DNA from: Hyperoodon ampullatus
Taxonomy: Eukaryota; Chordata; Mammalia; Artiodactyla; Ziphiidae
Direction: 5' to 3'
DNA length: 64,000 nucleotides
Assembly: GCA_949752795.1 (NCBI GenBank)
Contig: OX457061.1
Span: 4,399,239-4,463,238 of the forward strand
Of this stretch, positions 46,715 to 57,100 are shown piece by piece (within the stretch, counting starts at the first letter, position 1; every line of letters starts with the position of its first letter). Both the position numbers and the translations under genes were made by a program. The notes under the pieces are model-generated. The model ran no database searches, had not been told where the DNA came from, and worked only from the letters and a program-made list of their open reading frames with translations.

Positions 46715-47420
46715 TATAGTTATCCTAAAGGTAGTGGTTAAGAGTGTAGGATTTGTGAAGTGTTGCCATTGGCAGCAACACGGATGGACCTAGAGATGAT
46801 CATACTAAGTGAAGTAAGCCACACAGAGAAAGACAAATATCATAGGATATCAATTATATGTGGAATCTTAAAAAACGGATACAAATGAACTTATTTACAA
46901 AGCACAAATAGACTCACAGACATAGAGAACGGACTTACGGTTACCAAAGGGTTAGCGGGAGGGAGGTAGGGGGATAAATTAGGAGCCTTGGATTAACATA
47001 TACACACTACTGTATATAAAACACATAAACAATAAGGACCTACTGTATAGCACAGGGAACTATACTCAATATCTTGTAATAATCTATAATGGAAAAAAAT
47101 CTGAAAAAATAATATATATATATATGTACAACTGAATCTTTCTGCTGTACCCTTGAAACTAACACAACGTTATAAATTAACTATACTTCCATTTAAAAAA
47201 ACTGATATAAAAAAAAAAGAAAGAAAAAAGTAGAATTTGGAGTGGACCCAATTGAAGTCCCAGCCCTTCCCCCCTTATTCACTGTAAGATCTTGGCCATC
47301 TTCTCTCAGTTTGCCCATCTCTAAAGCGAGGGATAAGCGTAGGAGCCCCATCTCAGAGTGGTCGTGAGGGTTATTTGTTGCTCTGCGGAGAGCCCTCAGG
47401 GTGGGGCTGAAGACAATGTT
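46715..47420 (+). mobile_element. MIR relic split by a 5'-truncated L1
   Basis: L1 ORF2-end plus 3' UTR (46755-47229; starts within the code for the 'MDLE..LSEVS' region) has TSD gtaggatttg / gtagaatttg at 46745-46754 and 47230-47239. MIR pieces lie on either side ('ggtagtggttaagagtg'; 'cagtttgcccatctctaaagcg'). Confidence 0.8.
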
Positions 47421-47723
47421 AGCATCAGCCCCTGTGAGCTAGTGTTACACCTTGTCTTCCCAACTGGTAGTTTAGATTATTCTAGTTTAGACAAAATCCG
47501 TCTTGTTGTACTGCTGTTTTTCTTCCTTTTGTGTGTGTGTGTTCAACCGGATGAACAATAGCTTTTCATATGTGTCTTATTTTTCTCACATGTGTAGACA
47601 TGAGGATTAAGAAAGCTGCTTAGGTCTGTAGACCACCCCTCCATCCATGCACTTAGTACACAGGACTGAAATGATTAATTTTTAAACTGCCACTAACCTT
47701 TTGACACCTTTTCCTTTCTAAAG

Positions 47724-47809
47724 GGATGTTCCTCCATCTTATGTCCAAACTAAATTTTATAAGCTGAAAGCCACCTGTGTTCCCTTTTGGCAGAAGAAGA
47801 CTTTTCCAG
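47724..47809 (+). CDS. TTF1: TTF1 coding exon 9 (residues 675-703)
   Basis: The acceptor is tctaaag (ends 47723) and the donor gtcagt is at 47810. It encodes (G)[20 protein letters not shown] then FWQKKTFP(E). The [11 protein letters not shown] and FWQKKTFPE words are conserved in TTF1; human has YV where TC is here. Confidence 0.94.
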
Positions 47810-47869
47810 GTCAGTATTTTCGATATCTGAATAGTTAAAAACGCAGCATATGGGGACACACGCTGGTAG

Positions 47870-48060
47870 TGTGACCTTGGGTAGTGACTTCTGGGAACCT
47901 CAGATTCTTCAAATGGAAAATGGTAAAAATTGGCAAATTATAACCCCTACCTGACAGGACTTTCAAAAGTACTAAATGAGATAATGAGCTTGAAAAGTGT
48001 GGTCACCAGGCCGCCGGGTGTTGAGCAAGCACTGGGTGAGTAGCTGCGAGTGCTTCTGGA
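47870..48060 (+). repeat. MIR-type SINE relic
   Basis: 'gtgaccttgggtagtgacttctgggaacctcag' and 'gacaggactttcaaaagtactaaatgagataatg' fit a diverged MIR. Confidence 0.6.
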
Positions 48061-48149
48061 TTGCACAGGACACATGCTCACACCACATGCCTGCACACAC
48101 ACTGATCCACAAAAAGCTGGAGATACAGTTTCATCTCTGCAGCCATTTG

Positions 48150-48360
48150 TAGGTGGTTTACATATGTAATTCCCAAACCTGGACTATCAGAGTCAGGTGG
48201 GGAACTTGGGAAAAAGATACATACCTGGGTCTCATCCCAGACCCAGTTGATCCTAGTGTCTAGTCTGGGTCCAGAGGCTAGATTTTTCTCTAACAAGCTC
48301 ACAAGTGAGTCGCCAGTGGCCTGCCCAGCATCATTGTTTGGGAACCACTGGTTCGGGTAA
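48150..48360. mobile_element. MER20-like hAT DNA transposon relic
   Basis: 'gtaattcccaaacctggactatcagagtcaggtggggaacttg' and 'gcatcattgtttgggaaccactgg' resemble the two ends of a MER5/MER20-class MITE. Family assignment is tentative. Confidence 0.5.
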
Positions 48361-48394
48361 CACTCCGCCCTGCAGTGTGTGACAAAATGCTCCT

Positions 48395-48610
48395 TGCGTT
48401 CAGCAGACACCACTTCCTGGGTTTGAATCCTGGCTTCGCCCTCCTGACTCTATGACTTTGGATGAGTTTCATAATGTCTTTATGCCTCATTTGAAAAATG
48501 GGTGAACAATAGGGCCTACCTCATAGGATTTTTGAGAGGATTGAATGAGTGACTCTGAATAAAGCAGTTAGAGCCAGGTCTTGCACACAGTAATGCCAGT
48601 AGCAATGCAT
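48395..48610 (+). repeat. MIR-type SINE relic
   Basis: 'cacttcctgggtttgaatcctggc', 'tgactttggatgagtttcataatgtctttatgcctc' and 'gcctacctcataggatttttgagagg' match MIR order. Confidence 0.7.
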
Positions 48611-48692
48611 TGTCATCGTCCGTGCCGTCCATCCTTTGACCTTGGGAAGAGGCTCTGTCAGATCATCTCAAGATTCAATTTCTTTTCTTTAG

Positions 48693-48874
48693 AGATTATA
48701 GACTACCTTTATGAGACTAGTCTACCATTGCTTAAAGAAAAATTAGAGAAGAAGATGGAGAAAAAAGGGACTGAGATCCAGACCCCGGCAACCCCCAAGC
48801 CAGTCTTCCTGTTTCGAGACATCTTTTATTGTGACGATGACAGTGAGGGAGAAGACGGAGATGAAAAATGTTAA
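48693..48874 (+). CDS. TTF1: TTF1 last coding exon (residues 704-763)
   Basis: The acceptor is ttctttag (ends 48692). It encodes (E)[20 protein letters not shown], then a Lys/Thr/Pro linker, then [20 protein letters not shown] and EKC before TAA (48872-48874). The FRDIFY..DDSEGED acidic end is characteristic of TTF1. Confidence 0.94.
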
Positions 48875-48932
48875 GCGGCTGATACTCTCTCTTGTCCATT
48901 TTTCCAGGTCTGGTTGTGTTTATATATGTGTC

Positions 48933-48938
48933 AATAAA
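48933..48938 (+). terminator. TTF1: TTF1 poly(A) signal AATAAA
   Basis: A canonical hexamer 59 nt after the stop codon, giving a very short 3' UTR with cleavage expected around 48950-48965. Confidence 0.8.
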
Positions 48939-49192
48939 GCTATTTTCACTATTGATTTTACTGAAGAAGGTGCAACGGCCAAAGGAAGGGTATGAAAATA
49001 ATAACATATTGTGGAGCATTAAAAATTGATTCACATTTCATATTCAAGTTTGTCTGAATGTGAAAAGAAAGGCGAGTGCATGAGTTGATTTAATATTTTC
49101 TGTGCTGCTATATTGAAAATAATTACAGCTAATGGTTTTCATACAACAACAGGATCCCAAGTCCCTCTAATGGCAGCAGAGGGTAGTCATGT

Positions 49193-49353
49193 CCAACGAA
49201 CATTTTCTTTTCTTTTTTTTTTTTTTTCTTGGCTGCGCCACATAGCTTATGGGATCGTAGTTCCCCACCAGGGATTGAACCCAGGCCCTCGGCAGTGAAA
49301 GCACAGAGTCCTAACCCCTGGACCGCCAGGGAATTCCCCCAATGAACATTTTC
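49193..49353 (-). mobile_element. Short CHR SINE
   Basis: The body 49208-49338 is reversed ('ggctgcgccacatagcttatggg', 'gattgaacccagg', '...gaccgccagggaattccc'). TSD ccaacgaacattttc / ccaatgaacattttc, one mismatch. Confidence 0.88.
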
Positions 49354-50040
49354 ATGATGTGGATTCAACTATACGTGCATTCAGCAAAAAAAGAGAATGT
49401 TAACAATTTTAATAATGCATGCCATTTTGCTTTCTGTTTTTCAGTTGTTTAGATGTATATTTTAGTGTGTGTGCATATTTGGTAAGTGGTACCGGGATGT
49501 TTGTGTTCCTGCAAACTGGTTTCGGTTCCCATGTGCCTGTCATGGTGTGTGTATCTCATCTTCCTGAGTGTGATTCTAGTGTTTAAAGATAGGTATTTTT
49601 CATACAAGATGCCCTCTCAAAGCCAGTCACAGAATTCTTCTGGTGTTTAACTGGAAAAAACAAAGAAACCAGCAATCTCTTCCATTGCTTCTGGAAAACT
49701 GCCTCTGTTAGACTTCCCTTGCTGGCAAGGGAAATAAAGTGCCCAGGCTTCTAGCCTCATCTGTACAGGGGAAAACATAGAAAGGAAGGTGTGGGTGAGC
49801 AATATCCCATACAGTGAGGCCACCCTCTGGGCCAAGGTGCAGCACCCTGGTCTCCTGAGTGTAGCATCATGATGTGTGATGTTGGTTAATTCATCCACAA
49901 AGCTAGACATTTTTCCAAGCTTGCCGTCATCAGAGAAGGAAGAATACAAAGAAACAAGTTTAGGAGTCCTCATTCACCAGTATATCCACAGCATCTATCA
50001 TGGTGTTGTGCAAATAATAGACACTCGATAAATATTCAGG
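49354..50040. other. TTF1-SETX intergenic sequence
   Basis: No gene or recognised repeat. 49970-50040 ends with an L2-like 'acactcgataaatattcaggg'. Confidence 0.4.
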
Positions 50041-50393
50041 GAACAAATGAGTATTTTCTTTTTAAAAATTAATTATTTATTTTTGGCTGTGTTGGGTCTT
50101 CGTTGCTGCATGCAGCCTTTCTCTAGTTGCAGAGAGCAGGGGCTACTCTTCATTGCAGTGTGCGGGCTTCTCACTCCGGTTGCTTCTCTTGTTGTGGAGC
50201 ACGGGCTATAGGTATGCGGGCTTCAGTAGTTGTGGCCCTTGGGCTCATTAGTTGTGGTGCATGGGCTTAGTTGCTCCACAGCATGTGGGATCTTCCTGGA
50301 CCAGGAGTTGAACCCTTGTCCCCTGCATTGGCAGGTGGATTCTTAACCACTGTGCCACCAGGGAAGTCCCAGAACAAATGAATATTTTCTTTT
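50041..50393 (-). mobile_element. CHR SINE, type B
   Basis: The body 50063-50371 is reversed. The unusually long 22-bp TSD (gaacaaatgagtattttcttt-t) is at 50041-50062 and 50372-50393, with one mismatch. Confidence 0.92.
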
Positions 50394-50449
50394 TAATAAG
50401 CATTTTGCTTTTAGTCACCTCCTTCTATCTGTCAAACATACCAATCTCC

Positions 50450-51135
50450 AGGCTGATGGGAATATAAATTACATGTTCCTTTTGGAGGACAATCCAGTAG
50501 AATACATCAAAGCCTTAAGAATGTACATATTCTGAGATCCAGCAATTTCACTTCTAGGACCTAAAGAAATAATAGAACTAGTGTAAAAGAATGGCACATT
50601 TATAATATGAAAACTAGAAAAATATGAATGTTCTTTAATAGGAAATTTACTATATATGATGGTGTATTCCTTGAATGGAATATTAGGCAGTAATTAAAAA
50701 CGATAATGAGGGACTTCCTGGGTGATGCAGTGGTTAAGAATCCGCCTGCCAATGCAGGGGACATGGGTTCGATCCCCGCTCTGGGAAGATCCCACATGCC
50801 GCAGAGCAACTAAGCCTGTGCACCACAACTACCAAGCCTGCGCTCTAGAGCCCACAGGCCACAACTGCTGAGCCTGTGTGCCACAACTACTGAAGCCCAC
50901 GCGCCTAGAGCCCGTGCTCCACAAGAGAAGCCACCGCAATGAGAAACCCGCGCACCACAACCAAGAGTAGCCCCTGCGCGCAGCAACTAGAGAAAGCTCA
51001 CGCATGGCAACGAAGACCCAACACAGCCATAAAGGAATAGATAAATAAATTAAAAAAATTTTTAATGATAGATTTGGTTAACATACAAGGTAAGCAATAT
51101 CATCAACTAAAATACTGTTTTTCATTCAGAAGTAT
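50450..51135 (+). mobile_element. Old L1M fragment split by a CHR SINE
   Basis: The L1M-like parts ('ctgatgggaatataaattac', 'ctgagatccagcaatttcacttctagg', 'tggaatattaggcagtaattaaaaa') flank a type B CHR SINE at about 50710-51062 on the same strand. Confidence 0.7.
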
Positions 51136-51179
51136 ATGTATTATCTTCTTAATTTTGTAACAGTAAAAAAAAAAAAAAA

Positions 51180-51305
51180 TAGGGACTTCCTGGTGGTCCA
51201 GTGGTTAAGACTCCTTGCTTCCAATTCAGGGGGCACAGGTTCGATCCCTGTTGGGGGAACTAAGATCCCACATGCCGCGTGGTGCAGCCAAAAAAAAAAA
51301 AAAAA
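51180..51305 (+). mobile_element. Short CHR SINE
   Basis: 'gggacttcctggtggtccagtgg', 'ggttcgatccctgttggggg', 'catgccgcgtggtgcagcc' and an A run. It sits between two A runs, so a TSD cannot be set. Confidence 0.85.
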
Positions 51306-51923
51306 TTGTGTAAATAGAGATGCATTACAGTGTAAGGCAGGAATTAAACCCAAAGTGTTGACAGTGGTTCTCTCCGGGGAGTGGGATTGTGAGTTTATAG
51401 GTTAGAAGTCTTGACTTGCAAGTGCCAGAAAATCAGACTCAGATAGATCAAAGGAATCTGGGGACTCTCAGACTGAAAATCCAGAGGGAGAGGATGGATC
51501 CAGCTACTCGGAGTCCCCAAAATGTGTTTTCTTGCTGATTCTCAGCTCTCCCTTCTCCAGAGTCCACTTCATCTTCAATCCACATAAGGGGGCCCCTTGG
51601 TCCTGAGGGGTGCCTTCATAGAGCCCCGTGTTATAGCATCCTTATTATTATTTAAATAGAGGATGCCATTCAGAGAAGAGAACAATAGCTCTTGCTTAAG
51701 TCCTGGGTTTTGTTCCCAGTGCCCAAATTAGAGCTTGTGCCCAACTCTGAGCCATCACTGTAGCCACAAAAATAGGATGGTCTTAACCCATCTGGGCTCA
51801 TGTCTGGAGCTGGGATTTAGCTCAACCTGCCTTAAATGGCTGAAAGGGTAAATACCCCTGTGGACAATTGTTCCCAATTGTCATCTCTATTCTGCATTGT
51901 TATCACCATACAAACAAGCCATG
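51306..51923. other. Intergenic sequence, unclassified old repeat
   Basis: 51410-51840 resembles a very old dispersed repeat starting 'cttgacttgcaagtgccagaaaatc'; I cannot name the family. No gene. Confidence 0.35.
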
Positions 51924-52160
51924 GTATTAGCTATCTTTTTTTTTTTTTTTTTGCGGTACACGAGCCCCTCACCGCTGCGGCTCCTCCCGCCGCGGAGCAC
52001 AGGCTCCGGACGTGCAGGCCCAGCGGCCATGGCCCACGGGCCCAGCCGCTCCGCAGCACGCAGGATCCTCCCGGACCGGGGCACGAACCTGCACCCCCTG
52101 CACCGGCAAGCGGACCCCCAACCACTGCGCCACCAGGGAAGCCCAGTATTAGCTATCTTT
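51924..52160 (-). mobile_element. CHR SINE, type A, with strand-biased A-to-G differences
   Basis: The body 51939-52145 is reversed, with an uninterrupted poly(T) of about 18 and a perfect 15-bp TSD gtattagctatcttt (51924-51938, 52146-52160). By hand alignment to the other type A copies in this window, the SINE sense strand differs by about 17 A-to-G, 0 T-to-C, 6 C-to-T and 3 G-to-A changes, with no transversion. Young flanks with a heavily altered body are odd. Confidence 0.9.
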
Positions 52161-52424
52161 GATTCTATACATGTAGAATCAATTACCACTTTCTGCTACA
52201 CTCCCCCCACTGCCCCCAACTTCTAAATGCTCATGTTCCTCGAGACTTTTTGGACTCTTCACGTTCTCCCGATGCCTCGAAATAACATCTATGTGCTGAT
52301 GGCTCCCAAATGTGTAGTTATAGGTCAGATTCTCCCCCAAACTCCAGGCTAAAATATTAATCTGCCTACCTGCCATCTCCATTCAAACGTCTGAGCCGTT
52401 TGATCATAAGGTTAAAAGGGACTT
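52161..52424. other. Intergenic sequence, unclassified
   Basis: I see no gene or repeat. Confidence 0.4.
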
Positions 52425-52738
52425 TAGTTTCTCAGAGCAGTTTTCGGTTCACAGCAAAATTCAGAGGAAGGTACAGAGATTTCTGAAATACCCGCTGCTG
52501 CCCCCGCCATGTGCATAGCATCCCCCATTATCAACATTCCCTACCAGTGTAGTACATTTGTTACAACTGATGAACCTACAGTGACACGTCATTATCACCC
52601 AGAGTCCATAGTTTTCATTAGGGTTCACTCTTGATATGTACATTCTATGGGTTTAGACAAATGTATAATGACATGTATCAGTCCTTTAATATCAGAGTAC
52701 TTTCACTGCCCTAAAAATCCTCTGTGCTCTGCCTGAAA
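52425..52738 (-). mobile_element. Old L1M 3' end fragment
   Basis: The same L1M 3' UTR class as 38206-38470, same orientation ('agagcagttttcggttcacagc', 'gtagtacatttgttacaactg', 'ttagggttcactcttgatatg'). Confidence 0.7.
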
Positions 52739-52739
52739 G

Positions 52740-53780
52740 CTCAGTCAATTCACAAAGAAGATACACTAATTCTCAATCTGCACATGAAAAGATGTTCTAG
52801 GGCTTCCCCAGTGGCGCAGTGGTTGAGAGTCCGCCTGCCGATGCAGGGGACACGGGTTCATGCCCCGGTCCGGGAAGATCCCACATGCCGCGGAGCGGCT
52901 GGGGCCGTGAGCCATGGCCGCTGAGCCTGCGCGTCCGGAGCGTGTGCTCCGCAACGGGAGAGGCCACAACAGTGAGAGGCCCGCGTACCGCAAAAAAAAA
53001 AAAAAAGAAAGAAAAGATGTTCTACATCGTTATTTATTAGGGAAATACAAATGAGGCACCATTTTAACCCATTGGGATGACTGAAATTTAAAAGACTTAC
53101 AATAGGGATAGTATTGACAAAGATGTGGAGCAAATGGAAGTCTTATACTTTGCTTATGGTAATTGAAGATGGTAAAATCACTTTGGAAAATGGATTGTAA
53201 ATTCTTGTAATATTAAAGACACACCTACCCTGTAATCCAGCAATTCCACTCCTGCATATTTATCCATGTTAAATGAAAACGTATGACCATAAAAAGACTT
53301 GTACAGTAATGTTCATAACAGCTTTATCTATTAACAGTGGAAAACTTGAAACCACCCAATATTCATGACTAAAAGAAAAAAACCCAATTGTGGTGTATTC
53401 ATTGAATGATACCCTTCTCTGCAATAAAAATGAATTGCTGATACATACAATAACATCTGCGAACCTCATACACTTCATTTTGAACAAAAGCAGATGATCA
53501 AAAGAATACATAGTGTATAATTCCATTGATAGAGTTCTAGAATAGTCTAAATGAATCTATGATGATAGATATGTTGATAGAAGTCAAATCAATGTTTCCA
53601 TTGGGTGAATGGGGAGAAGATTTTCTGCCAAGGGCACTTTTCTGGCAGGAAGAAAATGTTGTATATCATGATTAGAGATGGTTACATGAAATTACGGAGT
53701 TGTTAAAATCCCTCAACCATACACCTAAAATGTGTACTTAGTGTGTATAATTGTATATAAATTATATAAAGTTGACAGAA
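52740..53780 (+). mobile_element. Old L1M fragment split by a CHR SINE
   Basis: The L1M 3' part of ORF2 and UTR, with many stops ('agggaaatacaaatgaggcacc', 'aatccagcaattccactcctgcata', 'attcattgaatgatacccttctctgcaataa', 'acctaaaatgtgtac'), is interrupted at 52800 by a younger SINE. Confidence 0.75.
52786..53024 (+). mobile_element. CHR SINE, type A
   Basis: The body 52800-53010 has the perfect 14-bp TSD gaaaagatgttcta at 52786-52799 and 53011-53024. Confidence 0.93.
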
Positions 53781-54000
53781 TCATGGAATAAGAGGCTACA
53801 ATGAAGGTTAATGATGATGAAATCAATAGAAATTATAATATAACAAATATTTTAGTAATTCATTAAGAACAGATCCATTTCAAATAGAAATAACGTGTAA
53901 CATATTCTTGGATTGTTGATAATCCAAATAATGATGAGTAATGAGTCAAATGATCAAACTGGAAGAAGTACTGAAATTTTGACATAAAATACTGACATAC

Positions 54001-54243
54001 AAAACTCACAATCTGGGGCTTCCCTGGTGGCGCAGTGGTTGAGAGTCCGCCTGCCGATGCAGGGAAAACGGGTTTGTGCCCCGGTCTGGGAAGATCCCAC
54101 ATGCCGCGGAGCGGCTGGGCCCGTGAGCCATGGCCGCTGGGCCTGTGCATCCGGAGCCTGTGCTCCGCAACGGGAGAGGCCATAACAGTGAGAGGCCCAC
54201 ATACCGCAAAAAAACAAGACAAAACAAAAAAACTCACAATCTG
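54001..54243 (+). mobile_element. CHR SINE, type A
   Basis: The body 54016-54228 has the perfect 15-bp TSD aaaactcacaatctg at 54001-54015 and 54229-54243. Confidence 0.93.
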
Positions 54244-55021
54244 TATCTAAAAATGAGAAAATCTATGACAACCTAGTAGTAATGTGTTATCAATTCCAAG
54301 TATTTAGGTTCAATCATTACACCAGAAACTTTATGTGTTCTGAATTCTTACAGCTTATCTGTGAAAAAAGGCTTGATACAAATTTTTTAAACTTGACAAT
54401 CCTAAAATTTGCATATTATCAAATGAAATATTAATTTGAAACTTTCATAAACGCAATAAAATTTCATCAATCTTACTAGAAAAAAGACTGAATTACGTTT
54501 GTGTTCCTTGTATAGAAAATGATCTTCAACCTCATTGCTGAGATAAAAGTGTATGAAGCCCAAATATATAACTTGTATAGAGTTGTGTTTGCAGCTTAAA
54601 TATTTTTTTCTGAATTTTTAGTATTTGTGGGGTTTGTCCGTTTAAAAAATTTGTAATTTGTGCTATTCATTTCAAATAAATACTAAAGATACCCCTCAAG
54701 TTGTGTAAACTTTGGCCTCCACAACTCCTGAGCATACCTTGGATCAATGAATCTCTTGAGTGTAAAACGCAATTCACGGAAAAACGCATTCAGTCTAATT
54801 TGATAAAGTTCAAAAACACGCTAAGCTTCATATATTTACAGATTAAAGACAAACGTGGTAATATTATAAGGAAAGACCCACAGCGGGCTCAGAAGCAGGA
54901 TGAAATTATGACTTTAGTGGCCCTCGGCACTTTTTGCCTTCAGGGGCACTTTCCTCCTTAAAAATATCAAAATTTATATTTTATGACTGTATTGGCATAA
55001 AGACAAATAAATGGTAAATAT
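54244..55021. other. Intergenic AT-rich sequence
   Basis: No recognised repeat. One 86-codon frame (54701-54961) has no family resemblance and is not called. Confidence 0.4.
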
Positions 55022-55400
55022 TAAAAGATTTTCGGGGCTTCCCTGGTGGCGCAGTGGTTGAGAGTCTGCCTGCCGGTGCAGGGGACACGGGTTCGTGCCC
55101 CGGTCTGGGAAGATCCCACATGCCGCGGAGCAACTGGGCCCGTGAGCCAAAATTACTGAGCCTGCGCGTCTGGAGCCTGTGCTCCGCAACAAGAGAGGCC
55201 GCAATAGTGAGAGGCCCGCGCACCGCGATGAAGAGTGGCCCCCGCTCTCCACAACTAGAGAAAGCCCTCGCACAGAAACGAAGACCCAACACAGCCAAAA
55301 ATAAATAAATAAAGCAAACTGTCAACAAGTAAAAATAAACACTATTATATTTAAAAAAATAATTGGAAGTAATTTTTAAAAAAATAAATAAAAGATTTTC
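55022..55400 (+). mobile_element. CHR SINE intermediate between types A and B, with extended 3' end
   Basis: TSD taaaagattttc is at 55022-55033 and 55389-55400. The head and middle read like type A (gagaggcccgcgcaccgc), but the copy continues into the type B tail (gatgaagagtggcccccgctc ... cacagccaaaaataaata). About 70 bp of extra A-rich sequence (55316-55388) lies before the right TSD. Confidence 0.85.
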
Positions 55401-56460
55401 TTCAACCTAATATTCCACTTGTTTTCTGATTTTATAAGAAATTAAAACATTTCTGTGTGTCCCTAGCCCAAGCTACCCTGTAAAATGGAGGAGCCCCTCT
55501 GTTCAGGATTCACGGTAATATTCCGTTTCTTACACCATGGTGAGTAGCTTAGCATTTTATAAATATCCTTTCATGGCTACTTTAATAAAAACGTATGTAA
55601 TACATTCTTCAAGGATACACATTAAAATGATTATCTCAGGGAAATAGAGATTCCGGTGATTTTTTTTCCATCTTCTCTTTCAAAAAAAGTTTTTTTTTAA
55701 AATAGCCAGCCAGATCCCTATTTTTCAAAAGTATTAATATTATTTTAAAACGGATACCTACACAATTTATAGTGCAATATAGTTCCGCACAGTTTTGTAA
55801 CTTTCGTATTTAAACACTGGATTTCAATTTGGCCAACACAGTCCACCTGGCAGAGAAAAATCTAGAAACGAGAATAACGGTGTTCGCCTCGTGCTCGGAT
55901 TGTTAAATTTCCATAACAGGCATCGGGGCTTTCCGATAAGCCATGCCCTCTTTCTGGAATGTTCTTCACCAGGACCCTGCCCACTTCTTCCCTGGCTCGC
56001 CCCTTCTCATTCTTCGGTTAGGGTTCTGCTCAGTAAGATCGTCGCTGGCTGACCGGTCTGGATCAGGCCTAACTCAGCCTCTGCTTTCCTTTAGAGCCTT
56101 GATCAGAACTAGCAATTATTTCGTTTTCCTGTCTCCTCTACTAGAGTATAAGCTAGTGGTGATGCCTCGTCGTCGAAGTCAGTAGTAAGCGTTAAAAGAA
56201 AAAAAAAATGGGTAGGCTTCCCAGGGGGTTTTACTGTTATATTCTGTACTGTTTTTTCTCTTTCCAATACTTAATGTATCCCTTTTCTATGATACAAAGT
56301 ATATATTTCCCCCAAAGTACGTGTTGATTACATATTATATTTTAGGTCTTTAAAGGAAATCTAAAGAGAAAAAAAATTCCTCCGCAACCCGTAACACCCC
56401 TGCTGAAACTCCTGAGGCGTCGAAAAGAGAAGAAAAAGGACGGAACGGAACAGACAGCAG
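55401..56460. other. Intergenic sequence upstream of SETX
   Basis: No gene. About 55940-56170 may be an L2 relic ('gccctctttctggaatgttcttcacc', 'gattagaactagcaattattt' style words). Confidence 0.4.
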
Positions 56461-56779
56461 TGTAGGCGTCCAGGTCGCCCGGGTTGGGCGCGTCGGGGAG
56501 CGGCCACTACCCGGAGAAATCCGGGGCAAGGCCGCGGTGGAACCTCGGCCTCAAGCTTTCCCCCCGCCCCCGCCCCTCACGGACGCTCCTGATTGGCCGG
56601 CCCCGGGAGCCCGGAAGTGACGCCACGCCGGGCTTCCCGGCCTCCCGGCGGAGCCCGGGCGTGTCTCTTCCCACGCCCCGCCCCTCGGGGCACCTAAACA
56701 AGAAAGCGGCGGCCGGGGAGGGGCCTGCGGACGGCCGACGTCGCGCAGAGGGCGGGGCCTGCGCTCGGGGCTTCTTCGG

Positions 56780-56935
56780 TTGGGTGGTCGGTTACGGAAG
56801 TTGGCGACTGAGCGCACGCCCGCACTTCCGTTCTCGGCCGACTGTTGAGTCGAGGCATGGAGGCGGAGGCTGGTTGGCGGCCGGGAGGAGGCCGAGACGG
56901 GTGAGGAGAGCGGCGGACTCACGGCTGCAGGCCCG
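56780..56935 (+). other. SETX: SETX exon 1 (non-coding, 5' end uncertain)
   Basis: A GC-rich leader ends in gcccg|gtgagc, a strong splice donor at 56936. SETX encodes senataxin, an RNA/DNA helicase that resolves R-loops and aids termination; its start codon lies in a later exon. The assignment rests on gene order, strand and CpG island rather than on protein. It contains a 15-codon upstream ORF (56857-56904). Confidence 0.65.
56857..56904 (+). CDS. Short upstream ORF in SETX exon 1
   Basis: ATG GAG... with G at +4 and G at -3 (gaggcATGG), 15 codons then TGA, wholly inside the proposed exon. It could act as a translation-lowering uORF if the transcription start lies upstream of it. No protein function is implied. 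Confidence 0.35.
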   Translation: MEAEAGWRPGGGRDG

Positions 56936-57100
56936 GTGAGCGTGGGAGCGCGCGCGGCGTAACCGTCGCGGCGCGTGAGGCCCGGGCGGGTGGGGGAGGG
57001 GCGGCGCGAGCTCGGCCGCGTCCCTCAGGAGAGTTGCGGCGCCCGAGGCGGGAGCATCCCCGCGGCGTCCGTTGGGCCGCCCTCCGGTCCTCTCCCTTCG

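Larger units (their letters stand above)
17600..48960 (+). other. TTF1: TTF1 gene, complete: RNA polymerase I transcription termination factor
   Basis: TTF1 binds the terminator (Sal box) elements downstream of rRNA genes in the nucleolus, stops RNA polymerase I, blocks replication forks there and remodels rDNA chromatin. The gene here has one non-coding exon and ten coding exons: 21230-22239, 23532-23758, 25136-25321, 26257-26335, 35506-35636, 38541-38775, 41505-41594, 43168-43233, 47724-47809 and 48693-48874. All introns are GT-AG. The phases fit and give 2292 nt, 763 residues plus stop, with no internal stop. The N-terminal third is lysine-rich and poorly conserved; the C-terminal two thirds holds Myb/SANT-like DNA-binding repeats. 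The human protein is about 905 residues as I recall, and most of the shortfall is in the first coding exon. Intron 5 holds an antisense L1. Confidence 0.95.
56460..57100 (+). promoter_or_regulatory. SETX: SETX CpG-island promoter
   Basis: Very CpG-dense sequence with the composite ccggaagtgacgc at 56611-56623, an inverted CCAAT (gattgg) at 56591-56596, and further ETS words (cttccg) near 56774 and 56826. No TATA box. It lies one gene downstream of TTF1 on the same strand, where SETX is expected from mammalian gene order. Confidence 0.75.

Noticed and set aside
56484..56939. 151-codon frame in the SETX CpG island
   Set aside because: It is Arg/Pro/Gly-rich from GC content and crosses the proposed exon 1 donor; SETX starts in a later exon.
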